This document shows positions 10,805-22,443 of a stretch of 64,000 bases of DNA, in pieces. The DNA comes from Oegoconia quadripuncta (lineage: Eukaryota > Arthropoda > Insecta > Lepidoptera > Autostichidae). The position numbers and the translations under genes were made by a program. The notes under the pieces were generated by a model. It saw only the letters and a program-made list of their open reading frames with translations, searched no databases and was not told the origin of the DNA. Numbering within the stretch: position 1 is the stretch's first letter; each line of letters starts with the position of its first letter. Location: NCBI GenBank assembly GCA_949316235.1, contig OX438743.1, positions 17,171,771 through 17,235,770 of the forward strand, written 5' to 3'.

Positions 10805-11180
10805 CATAGGACGTTTCCGTAAAGTCAGTAATTCCTTCAAAAGGTTATGTATACGCTTTTTCAATAAATTTCCTGTTTATATACAAAGGACACTATAAAA
10901 CAGAAACTTATTAACAAAACACACAAGAAAGCACAGAAAAAAAGAAACTTATTAAAATATCAGACTATTTAGATGATTAACATCCCTCGTTCGCATGCTA
11001 GATTATTTCATAATTAATAATGAAATATAAAAACCTGTTTTTGAAAGAGCAACCCTTCGAGTTTCTTGCTTGTTCTTCTCAGGGGAAAATTGCATTTTGA
11101 ACAAGCAGTAGTTTAAAAATGTAAAATTGACTATTTTATATGTACCCCTGTATGTCTACAAAATGAAGCATTTTTTACTT
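10805..11180 (+). pseudogene. Decayed CR1-like LINE 3' end
   Basis: It aligns with the better copy at 58123-58625: TCAGTAATTCCTTCAAAAGG, TACGCTTTTTCAATAAA, CACTATAAAACAGAAACTTATT, then the UTR blocks CGAGTTTCTTGCTTGTTCTTC and GAACAAGCAGTAG. The coding part has indels and is dead. Confidence 0.65.
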
Positions 11181-11190
11181 TATCAATTCA

Positions 11191-11521
11191 ACCGCCTCCA
11201 TGGCTCAATGTAAACAACATTTGTTTACGACTCGGAGGTCGCGGGTTCGAACCCCAGCGGGGTACATGTTTAAGTACTCGGTTTGGTTGGTGTCAGGGCA
11301 TTTTAAATGTCCGCCTGGCTAGCTACCACCATCTTATCTAAATCTGCCGCCAAACAGCAATGTTAATTGCATTGTTGTGTTCCCGTTGTCAGAGATAAGA
11401 TAGCCAGTCCCCTAAATGTGTTGGGGTTTCCGGGTCAGTACGCTTCCACCTTCGACCTCATCTTCACTTAACATCAGATGTGATTGAGGTCAAGTACCAA
11501 CCGGTTGTGCATTAAAAAAAA
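11191..11521 (+). mobile_element. tRNA-derived SINE, family A, full length
   Basis: The head ACCGCCTCCATGGCTCAATG and box B GGTTCGAACCCC match a tRNA gene layout. The body has TTTAAATGTCCGCCTGGC and the conserved 3' part GGGTTTCCGGGTCAGTACGC, then TCATCTTCACTTAACATCAG and an A-tail. More than ten copies or fragments occur in the window. Confidence 0.85.
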
Positions 11522-12660
11522 CATATTTTTGTACATACACACACTTTGACTTTGACTTCTACTTCTGATCATATGCCTCCCCCATAGAAGAAAAGTCTAC
11601 TAACGGCCTCTCTAAATATACTAACAGGTACTTACGTTAGTAACTTATTAGTAATCTGTGCAGGTACACTGTATTATATTCATAGAGCTACAGTGTACAT
11701 TTCGATAAAGCGACCTCCTGTCGAGAAATCTCTTTAGATAATCTTAACCAACGATTCTTAGTTTCCTGGTAAAAAAGCCAATCTCCGCTTAAGGCTTATA
11801 GCTTTACGACAATTTGTGTCTTTCTCGCTGTGCAGGTAAGATAAGATCGGAATTAATGGTAGATATGTAAGTGAATGATCTCAAGTCATGAGAATGACTT
11901 TTTCTACTCTATTTTTGTGTCTACAGGGTTAGCGATGTAGTACGAAATTAGTATGAATTGCTTCAACTTTGGTTGTTAAATTGAATAAAAATCAATAGAG
12001 AAGAGAAAATTAAAAGGAAATGACTTACCGTAAAATCATCTAATAAATTATATGGTTATAGTTCAGTACAAAGGAAAGGTAAGTTTATGAGTTAAGAGCT
12101 ATACCAATATTACCTACATTAAGTCAATAATAAATATATATTTTGATATGATAATTAATTTATATATTTGAGAGACATACAGTTGCTTACATAAATTACA
12201 TAAGTAGCACAAGTGGGTGAATCTTCGAAACAGAATGTTTTTGGCTAATCAATCTGGCTTTACTTTTTTATGCCCGTAACTAAATTGAAATACTATTGAG
12301 TCCACCAGTAAATTAAAGGTAAAGGTAAATATATATGAAAGGCATCTGTTTGCCTTCAATAGTATAAAATTCAGGTTATGCTGATTAATTAGTCGACCAG
12401 ATGAATTGTGACAAAGGCAGAAGAATGAGACTTTAGAATATTAGTATTATTAGTAGTAAGTAGTAAGAAATATTAGTAGTAAGACGTTCAAAAGCTGTGT
12501 ATGGCATTGTGAGAGAAATAAAACAGGATATTATTACTACATGCCGTAAAAAAAGTAACAGTGAAGGCGACAGCAAACCAACAAAATTGAGACAAGCGAG
12601 AAGCATAGGCAAAAATGCATGATCTCAGTGCCCAGTGCCTTTGCAATGGTTAGGAAAAAA
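11522..12660. other. Unassigned AT-rich sequence
   Basis: No gene, RNA or repeat recognised. It contains short AGTAGTAAG-type simple repeats at about 12450-12485. Confidence 0.3.
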
Positions 12661-12706
12661 CACCAAGAAGTTGCATCCTGGTTCAATAGGATGCAACTTC
12701 TTGGTG
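12661..12706. repeat. Perfect 19-bp hairpin
   Basis: CACCAAGAAGTTGCATCCT at 12661-12679 pairs exactly with 12688-12706 across the 8-nt loop GGTTCAAT. It directly abuts the mariner remnant. Confidence 0.85.
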
Positions 12707-13005
12707 TTGGAAAAAACAATGCTTCGACGCACACAGCGAACGAAAATGACAAAGGCTTCTGAAAAGGTAGAGTGATCCATCCCGCACGTAGGCCAGACGT
12801 GGTACCATGCGATTTCTTTATTTTCCTAAAAATCGAATATTTGATGGGAGGTTTCACATTTTACGGAGCCGGAAGAGACCGTGATTGCTTTCAACCAACA
12901 CGTGAAAAACATGCTCTCAGACCAATAATGATCCTCATGTTTTCAAACATTGTACGACCGAATGAAAAAGGCTTAAAATGTAATGGAGAATACTTCGAAA
13001 AGTAG
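12707..13005 (+). pseudogene. Mariner-like transposase remnant (C-terminal third)
   Basis: The translation shows NASTHTANE, HPARRPDVVPCDFFIFLK and the terminal GEYFEK. These match the mariner landmarks around the second and third catalytic acids (DNA-SHTA; HPPYSPDLAPCDFFLF). The frame shifts between NASTHTANE and the later part, and stop codons interrupt the middle, so the gene is dead. The N-terminal DNA-binding part is absent. Family knowledge: DD34D mariners end with a similar GEYFEK motif. Confidence 0.75.
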
Positions 13006-14481
13006 TAAATATATTACTTAGCATGTAAATTGTTTTATTAATGAGTAACGCAAAACTTGTGTCTTCACAATTTTTTTCTTGTTATTTCTTCCATATTTCT
13101 TCATTAGATTATCTTTTTCTTTTCTGCAAGCCTCTTTTTTGTAAGTCTTTCTTCTCTCACTTGCTTCTTTGGTTTTGCCATTTCAAAAATAGACCTGAAA
13201 ATATATGACAAGTTCAATGTATTAAGTTGCTATATCATAATCTATATGTATTATTGTCTAAACATAGGTTTGACTACATTATTTAGTAAGGAATTGAATC
13301 CAGATACACAATAACACTAGTTTTGGAGTTAAAGTTTACATGTTTTTTAATTACCTATGTGGAAACAATAATGTATTTATATTACTTTATTTATGTACAA
13401 GGGGTTAAATAAATAAAATCCAGCAATGCATCCCGGAACTTGGGAAACTGACCGTGCTACTGAGTGCTATTTAGAACTGCCTAAACAGGCTATATGCAGA
13501 TTTATTACTACCTTCATATTCTGTTATAAATATAATTCATCTGATCGTTGCAAATTCATCTGGACTTAAAAGCCAGATAAAATCAGACTAATTATTATCA
13601 GATTAATGAGATTTTTTAAAATAAACGAATCTTGTTCTTTTATGTATTATCGCACAAAATTAAAGAGATAATTAATAATAATAAACAACCTGTTAAAATA
13701 CTATAGTTTAGTTTCAATATGTAAGTACATTAACAATATGCATAAATAAAAGACAGATTAATTTGCAGCATACCTTACAAAAGCCAGATTACAAGTTTCG
13801 ATCGTAATTTCTTCGTCCTTATACGCTCCAACAATGTGATGGCCCGGCACTGACTGGCGGAAGCAATTCTGTGTCGGTATATTTCATAGGAGTTTTTTGA
13901 GAATGCGTTGTATACACCGCCAAAATGCATTACGCCAGGTTATTGATTAATTTTGTCGCGGACGTTTTTAAAAATGATGTAACTTCCTAAAAGCTTAACG
14001 TTTTATCAGTTTAATATAAAAAAACATTAAGATCTATTATCCAAATATCGATATAACTTGCAGCATTTCTAATATTTTAGCAAATAGAGCCAAAAAAAAT
14101 TTTAACCCAACAGGAAATGTAGTTTGGACGCGCCAGATTAATAAGTTTTTAATGTTATCTGTTAACCTAAATTAAGTTTCTTTCAAGTAATTAGCTTTTA
14201 AATAAAGATGCCTCAATAGAGACCAACTTTTAAGCTAACAGCAGAAAAGGACGTCTAAATTGGAGAAAATTTTGATGTGTTCTTTAATGAAAAACTCATC
14301 AAAATTGCGATCCAAAGAATCACCCAATACTCTTAAAATATTACATTATTTCTTAACCTATAGTGTCCTACATTACATATTGTAAGGTGCATTATGTAAA
14401 TTACATTACATAACATAACATAAAATAAAATCAAATGTCGAAATCGTAACCGATGGTTAGAATTGGGTTCGAAAACTATGA
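13006..14481. other. Unassigned AT-rich sequence
   Basis: Only small chance frames were found. ACATAACAT-type simple sequence lies at about 14400-14425. Confidence 0.3.
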
Positions 14482-15045
14482 CATTTCTTTAGAAACACAT
14501 GTTTTGAATTTTGCCAAAGAAAAACTAAATATATCAACATTATCTAACCTGTCATTGTATAGCTTACATGTGCGCTTGATGAAAGCGTTGCTCGAATTAT
14601 TTGTACTACTTTTGATAATGTGAAATAATGGCTTCTTACGGCAATTGCGTTCGCGTCTACGAGGCACTCGATAAAAGATATTTTGCAGTAGTGCAGGGTC
14701 ATCGATGTTATTGTTAACTACCTTATAAAGGAGAACAGCATCAGTAAGATCACGATGATGTGTTAAGTACTTAATATTGTGTCAATTCGCTGAAGACCGG
14801 TAATCTGCCTAACGATAACCTGTTCTATAATCTAGAGATTTCACAAACTTTATTTGAAGTTTTTCAATTCTATCAATATGATTTTTATGATACGGACACC
14901 AGACTGATGAAGCAAATTCTAATCTGCTACGGATATAGCAATTATATAAAAGTTTATAGGTAGACTGGTTTTTAACAGGTTTTCCCATACGTAAAATAAA
15001 ACCTAATTGCTTAATGGCCTTATTCAACATATTATCAATATGAGG
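14482..15045 (-). pseudogene. LINE reverse transcriptase C-terminal region, CR1/jockey-like
   Basis: The minus strand reads KAIKQLGFILRMGK, then NCYIRSRLEFASSVWCPY and IEKLQIKFVKSLDYRTGYR. After a frameshift and a stop it continues with THHRDLTDAVLLYKVVNN and a C-terminal block ending DIFSFSLAKFKTCV. These are the thumb and C-terminal landmarks of CR1/jockey-type reverse transcriptases (LEYASVVW, FLRYxxxK, FKxxL). The catalytic FADD part is missing and two frames are needed. Confidence 0.75.
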
Positions 15046-15084
15046 AATAATACTAATAACTAATAATTATACAGGATATATGCT

Positions 15085-15407
15085 TAATCACTTCGAAATT
15101 TTGTATGGTTGTTCAGACCATCAAACTGAACAACTTTCACTATGGGACCAACTCTGAAATCGAGGAAAAAATCAGCTGTTTCATAGAAAACTTTCAATTG
15201 TAGAAATAAGCAGAACCTGTTGTGTCGTCTCTATTATGTTGTATCTGTATATATTTTTTTCTTGTGCGCAATAAATGATATAAAAAAAAAACCTTAATAC
15301 CGACTCAACAGCTGATTCTTTTTTTTCTCGATTTCAGAGTTGGTCCCATAGTGCAATTGTTCAGTTAGATGGTTTGAACAACTATACAACATTTTGAAGG
15401 TGATTAA
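15085..15407. repeat. Imperfect foldback with about 100-bp arms
   Basis: The left arm 15085-15180 and right arm 15307-15407 are inverted, diverged copies sharing CTATGGGACCAACTCTGAAAT and ATCAGCTGTT. The spacer holds CGCAATAAATGAT plus an A-run. Confidence 0.75.
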
Positions 15408-15862
15408 AACTACATATAGACAAATAATGTTCTTTTGCTTTCTCGAAAGTGTGTTCCACATTCTCACTGTTTGAGTCAATTTGAATTGAATTTGAATCAC
15501 ATAATTGGAAAATCATGTTTCAGGTAACATAAATAATAATATCTATATTTTAGGTAAATTAATACCGAATAAATAATATTAACTTATCACATAATCTATC
15601 TAATATACACACATATAATACGTAGTATAAATGTATACATTATCAATACTCATATTATAGTAAATAATAAATTAATTAATACTGAGGAGAAAGACATTTC
15701 AACTAGGATCGGTGTTGTGAAGCATGGTCAAACTTGTACATTTATCTATGAGTTTTAAGTCGTTCATCACCGATCACTGTTTAGTGTTAACATCCCTAAA
15801 CTGTGTTTAAACTAGGCTTGAAAACTGGTCAAATTACTACGTAATAATAATTATACTCACAA
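15408..15862. other. Unassigned AT-rich sequence
   Basis: Nothing recognised. Confidence 0.3.
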
Positions 15863-16027
15863 TAGCAATGTTAATAGCATTCTTGTGTTCCGGTTGTCTG
15901 AAATAAGATAGCCAGTCCCCCAAATAAGATGGGGTTTCCGGGTCAGTACGCTACCACCTTCGGCCTCATCTTCACTTAACATTAGGTGTGAATGAGGTCA
16001 AGTGCTAACCCGTTGTGCATAAAAAAT
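15863..16027 (+). mobile_element. SINE family A, 5'-truncated
   Basis: It contains AGCAATGTTAATAGCATT, GGGTTTCCGGGTCAGTACGC and the 3' end with A-rich tail. The tRNA-like head is missing. Confidence 0.8.
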
Positions 16028-16099
16028 AACAAAAATGGGTTTTTGTTAATACCTTTAAATTTTTTCCTTACCTTAAGCATAAAAACTGGAACATTGTTC

Positions 16100-16340
16100 C
16101 GTGGATGGGTGTCCACTAGTGACATTTTCATACAGCTTAGTGCCCGTTCTTTCAAATGAAGGCTGTCGTTAATAGAAGTTTGTGTCCTACAGGAGAGGCT
16201 TCAAAGCACGTGTGGCCACTATTCCTGTATAAAATCCGCCAATCCGCACTGGGTCCGCGCGGTGGATTATATCCCATACCCTCTGCTAGAGAGAGGCTGT
16301 GACGTAATGCTGTTCATGTGATAATGTATATATTTTAAAC
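16100..16340 (+). mobile_element. 5S-rRNA-derived SINE (diverged)
   Basis: CCGTGGATGGGTGTCCACTAG corresponds to the 5S rRNA box C end. It is followed by GTGACATTTTCATACAGC and GTGCCCGTTCTTTC, the same order as the minus-strand copy at 31575-31755. Positions 16230-16310 resemble an RTE 3' end (GGTCCGCGCGGTGGATTATA). Confidence 0.5.
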
Positions 16341-17002
16341 GACTACTTTTGTTTTGTTTTAAATGAAGTGTGGCCTATTGTTCTCACAGTGCAAGAGTTG
16401 GTGGTTCATAATAAATGAAGGTAGACAAAACGTAACCGACTTTCCTCACATAATCCGGGTTAAGGAATATAAGCACAACGCAGTTACCTGTAGAGAATTT
16501 TGTTACCGGCTTATAGGGGTTAATTCCGTTTTGTCACAATACTCGTTTACTTCGGACAATGTCGGCATCCATACATTTCGTTTTAGAGGGATATTGTCGT
16601 AAACGGAAATTGCCCCACGCTTTCTTACGTCCTTTTTACGATTGAAACTGACTGCTTTCTAAGTTTAGCTTTATGTGTGTTTATAGAGGGTAACCAAAGT
16701 TATATTAACTTTTCCTATTAAAATATATTGTATCCCTTTTGTAGATACGTGCTTGTTATAGGAATCGTACGAATTGGTGACACATAGGTAGCATATAGCA
16801 TTATGTTGCGCAAATTCAAACTCAAATAATTTATTGCATTCCTTATGGTTTGTTTTGATGACAACCGCGCAATGAGCAAACGCGATAGAGTCAATGTTAA
16901 ATACGAGCTTTATTGCTAAACCAGGATGAAGACATAAACATGTTGAAATGGACGTATTTCCTGATGCTCATTTAGTTATTGTACTGCATACAATAACTAT
17001 AA
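16341..17002. other. Unassigned sequence with an unrecognised open stretch
   Basis: An open frame on the plus strand at 16363-16602 gives 79 residues with ordinary composition, but no motif or neighbour supports it as a gene. The rest holds nothing recognised. Confidence 0.2.
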
Positions 17003-17331
17003 TTTTTTTTTATGCACGACAGGTTTGTACTTGACCTCAATCACACCTGATGTTATGTGAAGATGAGGTCGAAGGTGGAAGTGTACTGACCCGGAAACCC
17101 CAACACATTTGGGGGACTGGCTATCTTATCACTGACAATCGGATCTCAACAGTGCTATTAACATTGCTGCTTGGCGACAGATTTAGATACGATAGTGGTA
17201 GCTAGCCAGGCGGACATTTAAAATGCTCTACCACCAACCAAACCGAGTACTTAAACATGTACCCCGCTGGGGATCGAACCGTCGACCTCCGAATCGTAAA
17301 CCCAATGTTGTTTACATTGCACGGAGGCAGT
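17003..17331 (-). mobile_element. SINE family A (minus), full length
   Basis: It runs from TTTTTTTTATGCACGACAGG to CATTGCACGGAGGC, with the head complement GATCGAACCGTCGACCTCC. Confidence 0.85.
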
Positions 17332-17334
17332 ATT

Positions 17335-17465
17335 CCAACATTAAAAGTTTAATGCTTGACACAACATCCACGGTTGACCTTTCTTAACATAGAAATGCAC
17401 ATATGACAGGGGTGAGCCTATCGACGTTGAAACGTACCAGTCTATAAATATTTTTTATGGAAATT
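17335..17465 (+). repeat. Interspersed repeat D, fragment
   Basis: ACATTAAAAGTTTAATGCTTG through CGTTGAAACGTACCAGTCTA matches 700-830. The minus-strand SINE A abuts it on the left and has probably interrupted or truncated it. Confidence 0.65.
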
Positions 17466-17755
17466 ATGTACGACAGTTTAAATTTTCCATCATGCTACAT
17501 AAATCTTCATTTACGGATTCAATTTACGTATATATTTATAAAAAATATATTAGTAGTGACCCTCTGATAAGATGGACGGATCCGCCCTAGAAAATGGAAC
17601 TGAAGTGGAACTAAATTTGTTAATGGTGGTACAAAATAATTTCAGAAGCTGCGTAGAAAAGTTAGGGTCAGCCCGTATATCTTCCTGTGATCAAAGAATT
17701 TTAACTATGTCCCCGTTGTGCTTAAAAAAAACCCAAACGCTTCACTTTAGGATAT

Positions 17756-17960
17756 CTCTGACCACCGTGGTTGGGATTTAGCTTGTGATTTAGCCCGTGC
17801 ACTCCGAAATCGGTCCTGCCGTTTAGGCTACAGGATGTGCCAAAGGAACACATACACTCCAACATTACCCCATTTCCTTGGGTAGTCGGGTTATTACCGG
17901 TGATTGACCTAGTCCCAGGGTCATGACCCCCATCACCCCCACCCTGGATACGCCCTTGTC
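17756..17960 (+). repeat. Interspersed repeat, family E
   Basis: GCACTCCGAAATCGGTCCTG, TTTAGGCTACAGGATGTGCC and AAAGGAACACATACA match 25350-25420. The family ends in an ACCC..GGTCGGGT-like 3' part. The preceding 17466-17755 was not recognised. Confidence 0.55.
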
Positions 17961-18373
17961 CACTTTCCGATTGAAAGATTTTCAATTTAGACGATACCTA
18001 CGAGTGAGTCGCATAAAAGATATTTACATGCTAGTAATTGAAATGATCAGAGCCAAGTAACGACTCTGCTATCTTTACCTTTAACGAGCACCATGTTTAT
18101 GGAGGCAACGAAGTGAGGTTATTGCTTAACTGGCTATTACTGGTTGACTCCGTTCGATGCTCGCATGAGTCAATATTTGAACGAAATTGATAAAGTCGGT
18201 AATATAGAAACGCTTGCCGAAGTAGATAATTTGAATCATTAATATGTCATCACGTGGAAAGATTGGTGTTCCTATGTTGAAGGGACTCATTTTCAAGACA
18301 CTCGACAATACATCTTTAAGATATAATCGCTAGTTTTCTCGGGGGTTTTCTATATATAGCGATGGCATTGTAA
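17961..18373. other. Unassigned sequence
   Basis: TTTTCTCGGGGGTTTT with CTATATATAG at 18335-18360 recurs at about 6590-6620, so part of this is repetitive. Otherwise nothing recognised. Confidence 0.3.
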
Positions 18374-18637
18374 TTGTGGAAGGTATTTCGTGGTAAAATT
18401 TGTAATCCGACAATTCTACAGCAATTAAAATTGTGCGTACCTGAGGGGTATATAGATAGCAGAAGGATACCTCGACTATTTAAAGTACCACGAGGCAATA
18501 CTAATCTTTTAAATAAAGGGCCAATGACACGAGTAGTATACACACTCTATGAGATAGCAGACAGAACAGATATTGTCATATGCAGTATGAGCGAATTTCA
18601 AAAAGTCGCGTTATTTGTACTAGGTTATTTAGTATAG
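18374..18637 (+). pseudogene. LINE C-terminal fragment
   Basis: The plus frame reads KLCVPEGYIDSRRIPRLFKV, then LLNKGPMTRVVYTLYE and DIVICSMSEFQKVAL. This has the layout of jockey-type LINE C-termini (FxxP, a short basic segment, PLxRxLxxLN, DLFxxSxxEF). The upstream catalytic part is absent. Confidence 0.5.
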
Positions 18638-19187
18638 GTATGATATACCTAGTTGTCATTAGTTAACTATCGCATTGGAGTAATCTGTAATGATAGTTAT
18701 AAACTTGGTAAATAAATAAATAAATAAAATATTCCCAATTTCGGTATAGTTGTAAACTTTATTTGGTTCATTTAGCGACATATTAATTTGATCAGGTTGT
18801 AGGTATGTACTACATGACATAACATAATATGGAACATCAAACTAAAAATAAGCAGTGGCTAGTTTTCAGTGTCGCAAAGTGGTATCAAATCAGGTCCTCA
18901 TCTCAGCATAGGTTGTACTCGAGAGGAAAAAACGACGACAACGTTGGTTTTCAGTTGAGCATAAGGTGAGATCACGAACGCCTATTCATCGTGAGACCAG
19001 CATACACTGGTAGTGATACGGTCTTCATGCTGTCGATTGTACCTACATAAATCTATGTAATTATAGTTTTCTATTGCTATTTTAGTGATAGATTTCTACC
19101 TGAGCCGAGATCAATCTATCCATCACGATTCTTACATTATTATCCCAGTGTAACTGTGTATGTAAAACTTGTTGTTCGTGCTATTAA
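18638..19187. other. Unassigned sequence
   Basis: It begins with a TAAA microsatellite (18710-18728). Otherwise nothing recognised. Confidence 0.3.
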
Positions 19188-19505
19188 CTGTTGAAGAGAT
19201 CCCTCTCGGGGATCCTGGCTGCAGCGTCAATTGCGAAAATCATATTTAACTATCAAAACTAACCGTGAATTTAAAATTTCGTATCCGTGCTATTAATTCC
19301 TAAGGAGTTCCCCTCGTGAGGAGATGACCCTGGCTCTAGCATCAGTTTATATCTATCATATAAATGTATTGTCATCAGGGCTGAATGAGTGTGCAAAATT
19401 TCAGATTTCGTAGGTAAATAAGAAATGGTTCTTATTTGACTCGCAAATGTTGAACGGGCATAGTGACATACATACGAAGCAAGTTAAATAAAAGCTTGCA
19501 AAAAT
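19188..19505 (+). repeat. Probable interspersed repeat with an internal duplication
   Basis: GTGCTATTAACTGTTGAAGAG (19178) and GTGCTATTAATTCCTAAGGAG (19287) begin two diverged units, each followed by a CCTGGCT-C-GC motif. It ends with AGCAAGTTAAATAAAAGCTTG. Confidence 0.4.
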
Positions 19506-19738
19506 AATTAAAACTGAATTCAAAATCCAGAAGTAATATACGAAATAGCAAACATTATATTCGCATAAACTTAGCGACGCTTTAAAACAAAGAGAAGCTT
19601 ATTCCAGGTGACCTGTTTCATCGGACTCTCGGGTTTCGAGTCCTGTAATATTTTGTATAAAGTGGAAAATCTTGTCGCGTCACCAACGACTCTCGTTTTC
19701 GGCACAGCGACTCCATTTATTATTTTCAGTTCAACTTT

Positions 19739-19937
19739 AGTGTACAGTCAGGTACAAAAGTGCAGTCACAGTAAAAGTTCAAACGATAAATTTATTTTCG
19801 GAAATCTAAGTATCGAGAACCATTTTTGTGTAGCACAATCTAGAATTCAAGGTATTTTTCTTTATAAATTCAAAGGTGTTCGAAAAAAGAATTATCGTTT
19901 GAACTTTGACTGCAATTTTGAATCTGACTGTACAATA
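19739..19937. mobile_element. MITE with about 50-bp terminal inverted repeats
   Basis: The left end TGTACAGTCAGGTACAAAAG and right end CTGACTGTACA are inverted. AAGTTCAAACGATAAA (left) matches TTATCGTTTGAACTTT (right). TA-like flanks and short ends suggest a Tc1/mariner-type non-autonomous element. Confidence 0.75.
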
Positions 19938-20124
19938 TGGATCTAAAGGCCTGTAAGAGTTATAGTATGACTTACTCCGATCAAGATAGTTTTTATTCAG
20001 TATTTGTCTTCTAGAAATTTTAAAACCTTTTTAAAATGATGTGATTAATTTAAAATTTTAATATTCTATAAGTACATTTTTTTAAACTACGACGAGACGG
20101 AAGTCGTCAGTTAAGGTTGTACAC

Positions 20125-20375
20125 AGGTCGCTGGCTCGATCCCCAGCGGGGTTCATATTTAGTACTCTGCATGGTTGGCGGTACGACCTTATTAATTGTC
20201 CGTTTAGCTAGCTACCACCATCATATCTAAATCTGACGCCAAGGAACGATGTTAATATCATTGTTGAGTTCCGGCTGTAAGATAGCCAGTCTCTCCAAAG
20301 AAGTTGGAATTTCCGGATGAGCCGGCATTCATAGTCAGCCTCATTTTACAAAGGTTTTACCGTTAGAAAGAAATC
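20125..20375 (+). mobile_element. SINE family A, diverged
   Basis: CTCGATCCCCAGCGGGGTTC, TCTAAATCTGACGCCAAGG and GTTCCGGCTGTAAGATAGCC identify it, with many substitutions. Confidence 0.7.
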
Positions 20376-20639
20376 TTTTTGGATTTGGTTTAGCTGATGT
20401 AAAAAATGGTACCGCTCTATTTTTTTGAATGATTAAATTTAAACTGAAAATAGAGCTGACCACGAATATTAACAAATACTAGGATAATTTCCGTTCTTTA
20501 TGATTATCGCGGTCCGAAACGTGCTTAACGTAATGTTTCTGGTTATGCTTTAGTTTTGATAGTATCGTTTAAACGTACCTCGATTGGCTGATCTGCCGAA
20601 ATCAAGGGCTAACCCATTGTTCTTAAAAAATCTGGACAG

Positions 20640-20830
20640 ACATACATGAAACTTTTACGATGTCTAACAATAAACGACGAGGCATCTTCTATGCTGCCCT
20701 GCGTGTCCCTTGTACGCTATAGGACCTCTACGATGCCACAGACTAAGCCCCACGCGTGGCCGCATTCTGGTCTGGGGGTTAAGTATATTTGATGTTTTGC
20801 CACCGACTCGCTAAGAAGAAGAATAAACTT
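20640..20830 (+). repeat. Interspersed repeat, family G
   Basis: GCGTGGCCGCATTCTGGTC and CACCGACTCGCTAAGAAGAAG match, in reverse orientation, 29606-29760. It ends next to AATAAACTTTAAG. It looks like a LINE 3' UTR. Confidence 0.5.
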
Positions 20831-20997
20831 TAAGTTAATAAATAAAGGATTCTTAATATTTTTGAAACACGAATATTTTTTTTATTTGCGCTTTGTCTGG
20901 TTTTGGTGACAAAACGAGGTACCTATAATTGAGGTGTATGTTATACTATGTAAATTTTATTTGTTTGTGTAATAATACATATGTTGTCATTGTTGCA

Positions 20998-21075
20998 GCT
21001 GTTCAGCGAGGTAACGCGGCAAGTGTGTTGGGTCCACACCCCAAACGGGAGATCTGGATGACTTTTTCGTCCTTT
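20998..21075 (+). pseudogene. Short copy of the RLE-type retroelement C-terminus
   Basis: The frame reads AVQRGNAASVLG followed by PHPKREIW, nearly the same as the C-terminus of the reading frame at 50138-50722 (AIQRGNAASVLGT). Confidence 0.65.
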
Positions 21076-21100
21076 AGTTTAGCATTAGTTTTATTGCTAG

Positions 21101-21411
21101 CCCCCTCCGTGGCTCAATGTAAACTACATTCGGTTTACGTTTCGGAGGTCGCGGGTTCGATCCCCAGCGGGGTATATATTTAGTACTCGGTTTGGTTGGT
21201 GGTATTATGTTAAATGGTATGTTGAATCTGCCGCCAAGCAGCAATGTTAATAGCATTGTTGAGTTCCGGTTGTCAGAGATAAGATAGCCAGTCCCCCAAA
21301 TAAGATGGGGTTTCCGGGTCAGTACGCTACCACCTTCGGCCTCATCTTCACTTAACATCAAATGTGATTGAGGTCAAGTGCTAACCAAAAATTGCTTTGT
21401 ATTAAAAAAAA
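21101..21411 (+). mobile_element. SINE family A, nearly full length
   Basis: The head CCCTCCGTGGCTCAATG, box B GGTTCGATCCCC, the body and an A-tail (21403-21411) are all present. A small body deletion removes the GTCCGCCTGGC segment. Confidence 0.85.
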
Positions 21412-22139
21412 ATACTTTATGTGTACCATACTATTTACTTAATGATAAAAGTTGTTGTCACTAAAATTTAAGTACTATTGTAACTGTTTCCTACGATAAA
21501 AATGAAAAATAAATATGTAACATATAAATTGAAAATTTTGAAACCTCCGAAATACACCAATCAACTGTGTCAAAAGCTAAATACTGATTTTCATCAAAAT
21601 TGAAAAAAGAAAAACTACACTGAAATCGGACCACGAATTACAGAGATACATCCGCACACACACAATGCCTTCAAACATCAAACACCATAGTTTTTTTGTA
21701 AATGTTAGGTATACCTTTTTTAATAATCTTATTTAGATTGCTATAACTGAATTCTTCGTTGCTACCTCTCGTGTTTTATTCGAGTAAATCGTATTGGAAC
21801 CCTATTCAAAGCAATACCACCCGGGGGTTTCCTGAATGTGGAAGTAATGAATGATATTTTTGTTTGTTTATAGACAAGAGCAGTTTTCTCTCCAGATTTG
21901 TATAAATGGTTTTATGGATATTCTAGGCAAAAATAGCAAATACGTAATACATTTATAACTTCTTTTATACTAATATACATATTTATTATACAGAGCGTAT
22001 CTACATACATATATGAGAAACGAGTTATCCTTTTAGACAGTAATGATAATTGAAAACAATTGGGGAAATTATTTTCAAATTATAAACAAATGTACACAGG
22101 CTGCTTTTTATTGAAAAATAAATGACCTTTTAGTGTCGA
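21412..22139. other. Unassigned AT-rich sequence
   Basis: Nothing recognised. Confidence 0.3.
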
Positions 22140-22330
22140 CCCACGTACAGGTTCACTTTCTACGGCAACACCATCATGTATGAATTAAGTACAACCTTGG
22201 GATCTTCAAGAGCAGGGTGAATAGGCATCTACTGAGATCGCGTGCTTCATTTTCGACCACATCGTCACTGCCCATCAGGTGAGATTGTGGTCAAATGCGT
22301 ATCCAGTTAATCATAACAAAAAAAAAGTGT
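22140..22330 (+). repeat. LINE 3' end with A-tail
   Basis: GAGCAGGGTGAATAGGCATC, CATCAGGTGAGATTGTGGTC and an A-run at 22318-22325 match the 3' end layout of an abundant lepidopteran jockey/R1-type LINE. The assignment is from memory. Confidence 0.5.
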
Positions 22331-22395
22331 CCAATAGATGGTACTACAAATTTATGCTTGTGTTTTTTTTTTCTTTTCTGTGATGAATAAATACC

Positions 22396-22397
22396 TT

Positions 22398-22440
<43 letters not shown>

Positions 22441-22443
22441 TTA
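22396..22443. repeat. TTTA microsatellite
   Basis: About 11 uninterrupted TTTA units. Confidence 0.95.

Noticed and set aside
17722..17985. Gly-rich minus-strand frame
   Set aside because: Lies within interspersed repeat E and has no supporting motif.
19608..19946. 112-codon plus-strand frame
   Set aside because: It runs across a MITE with inverted ends; composition and position point to chance.
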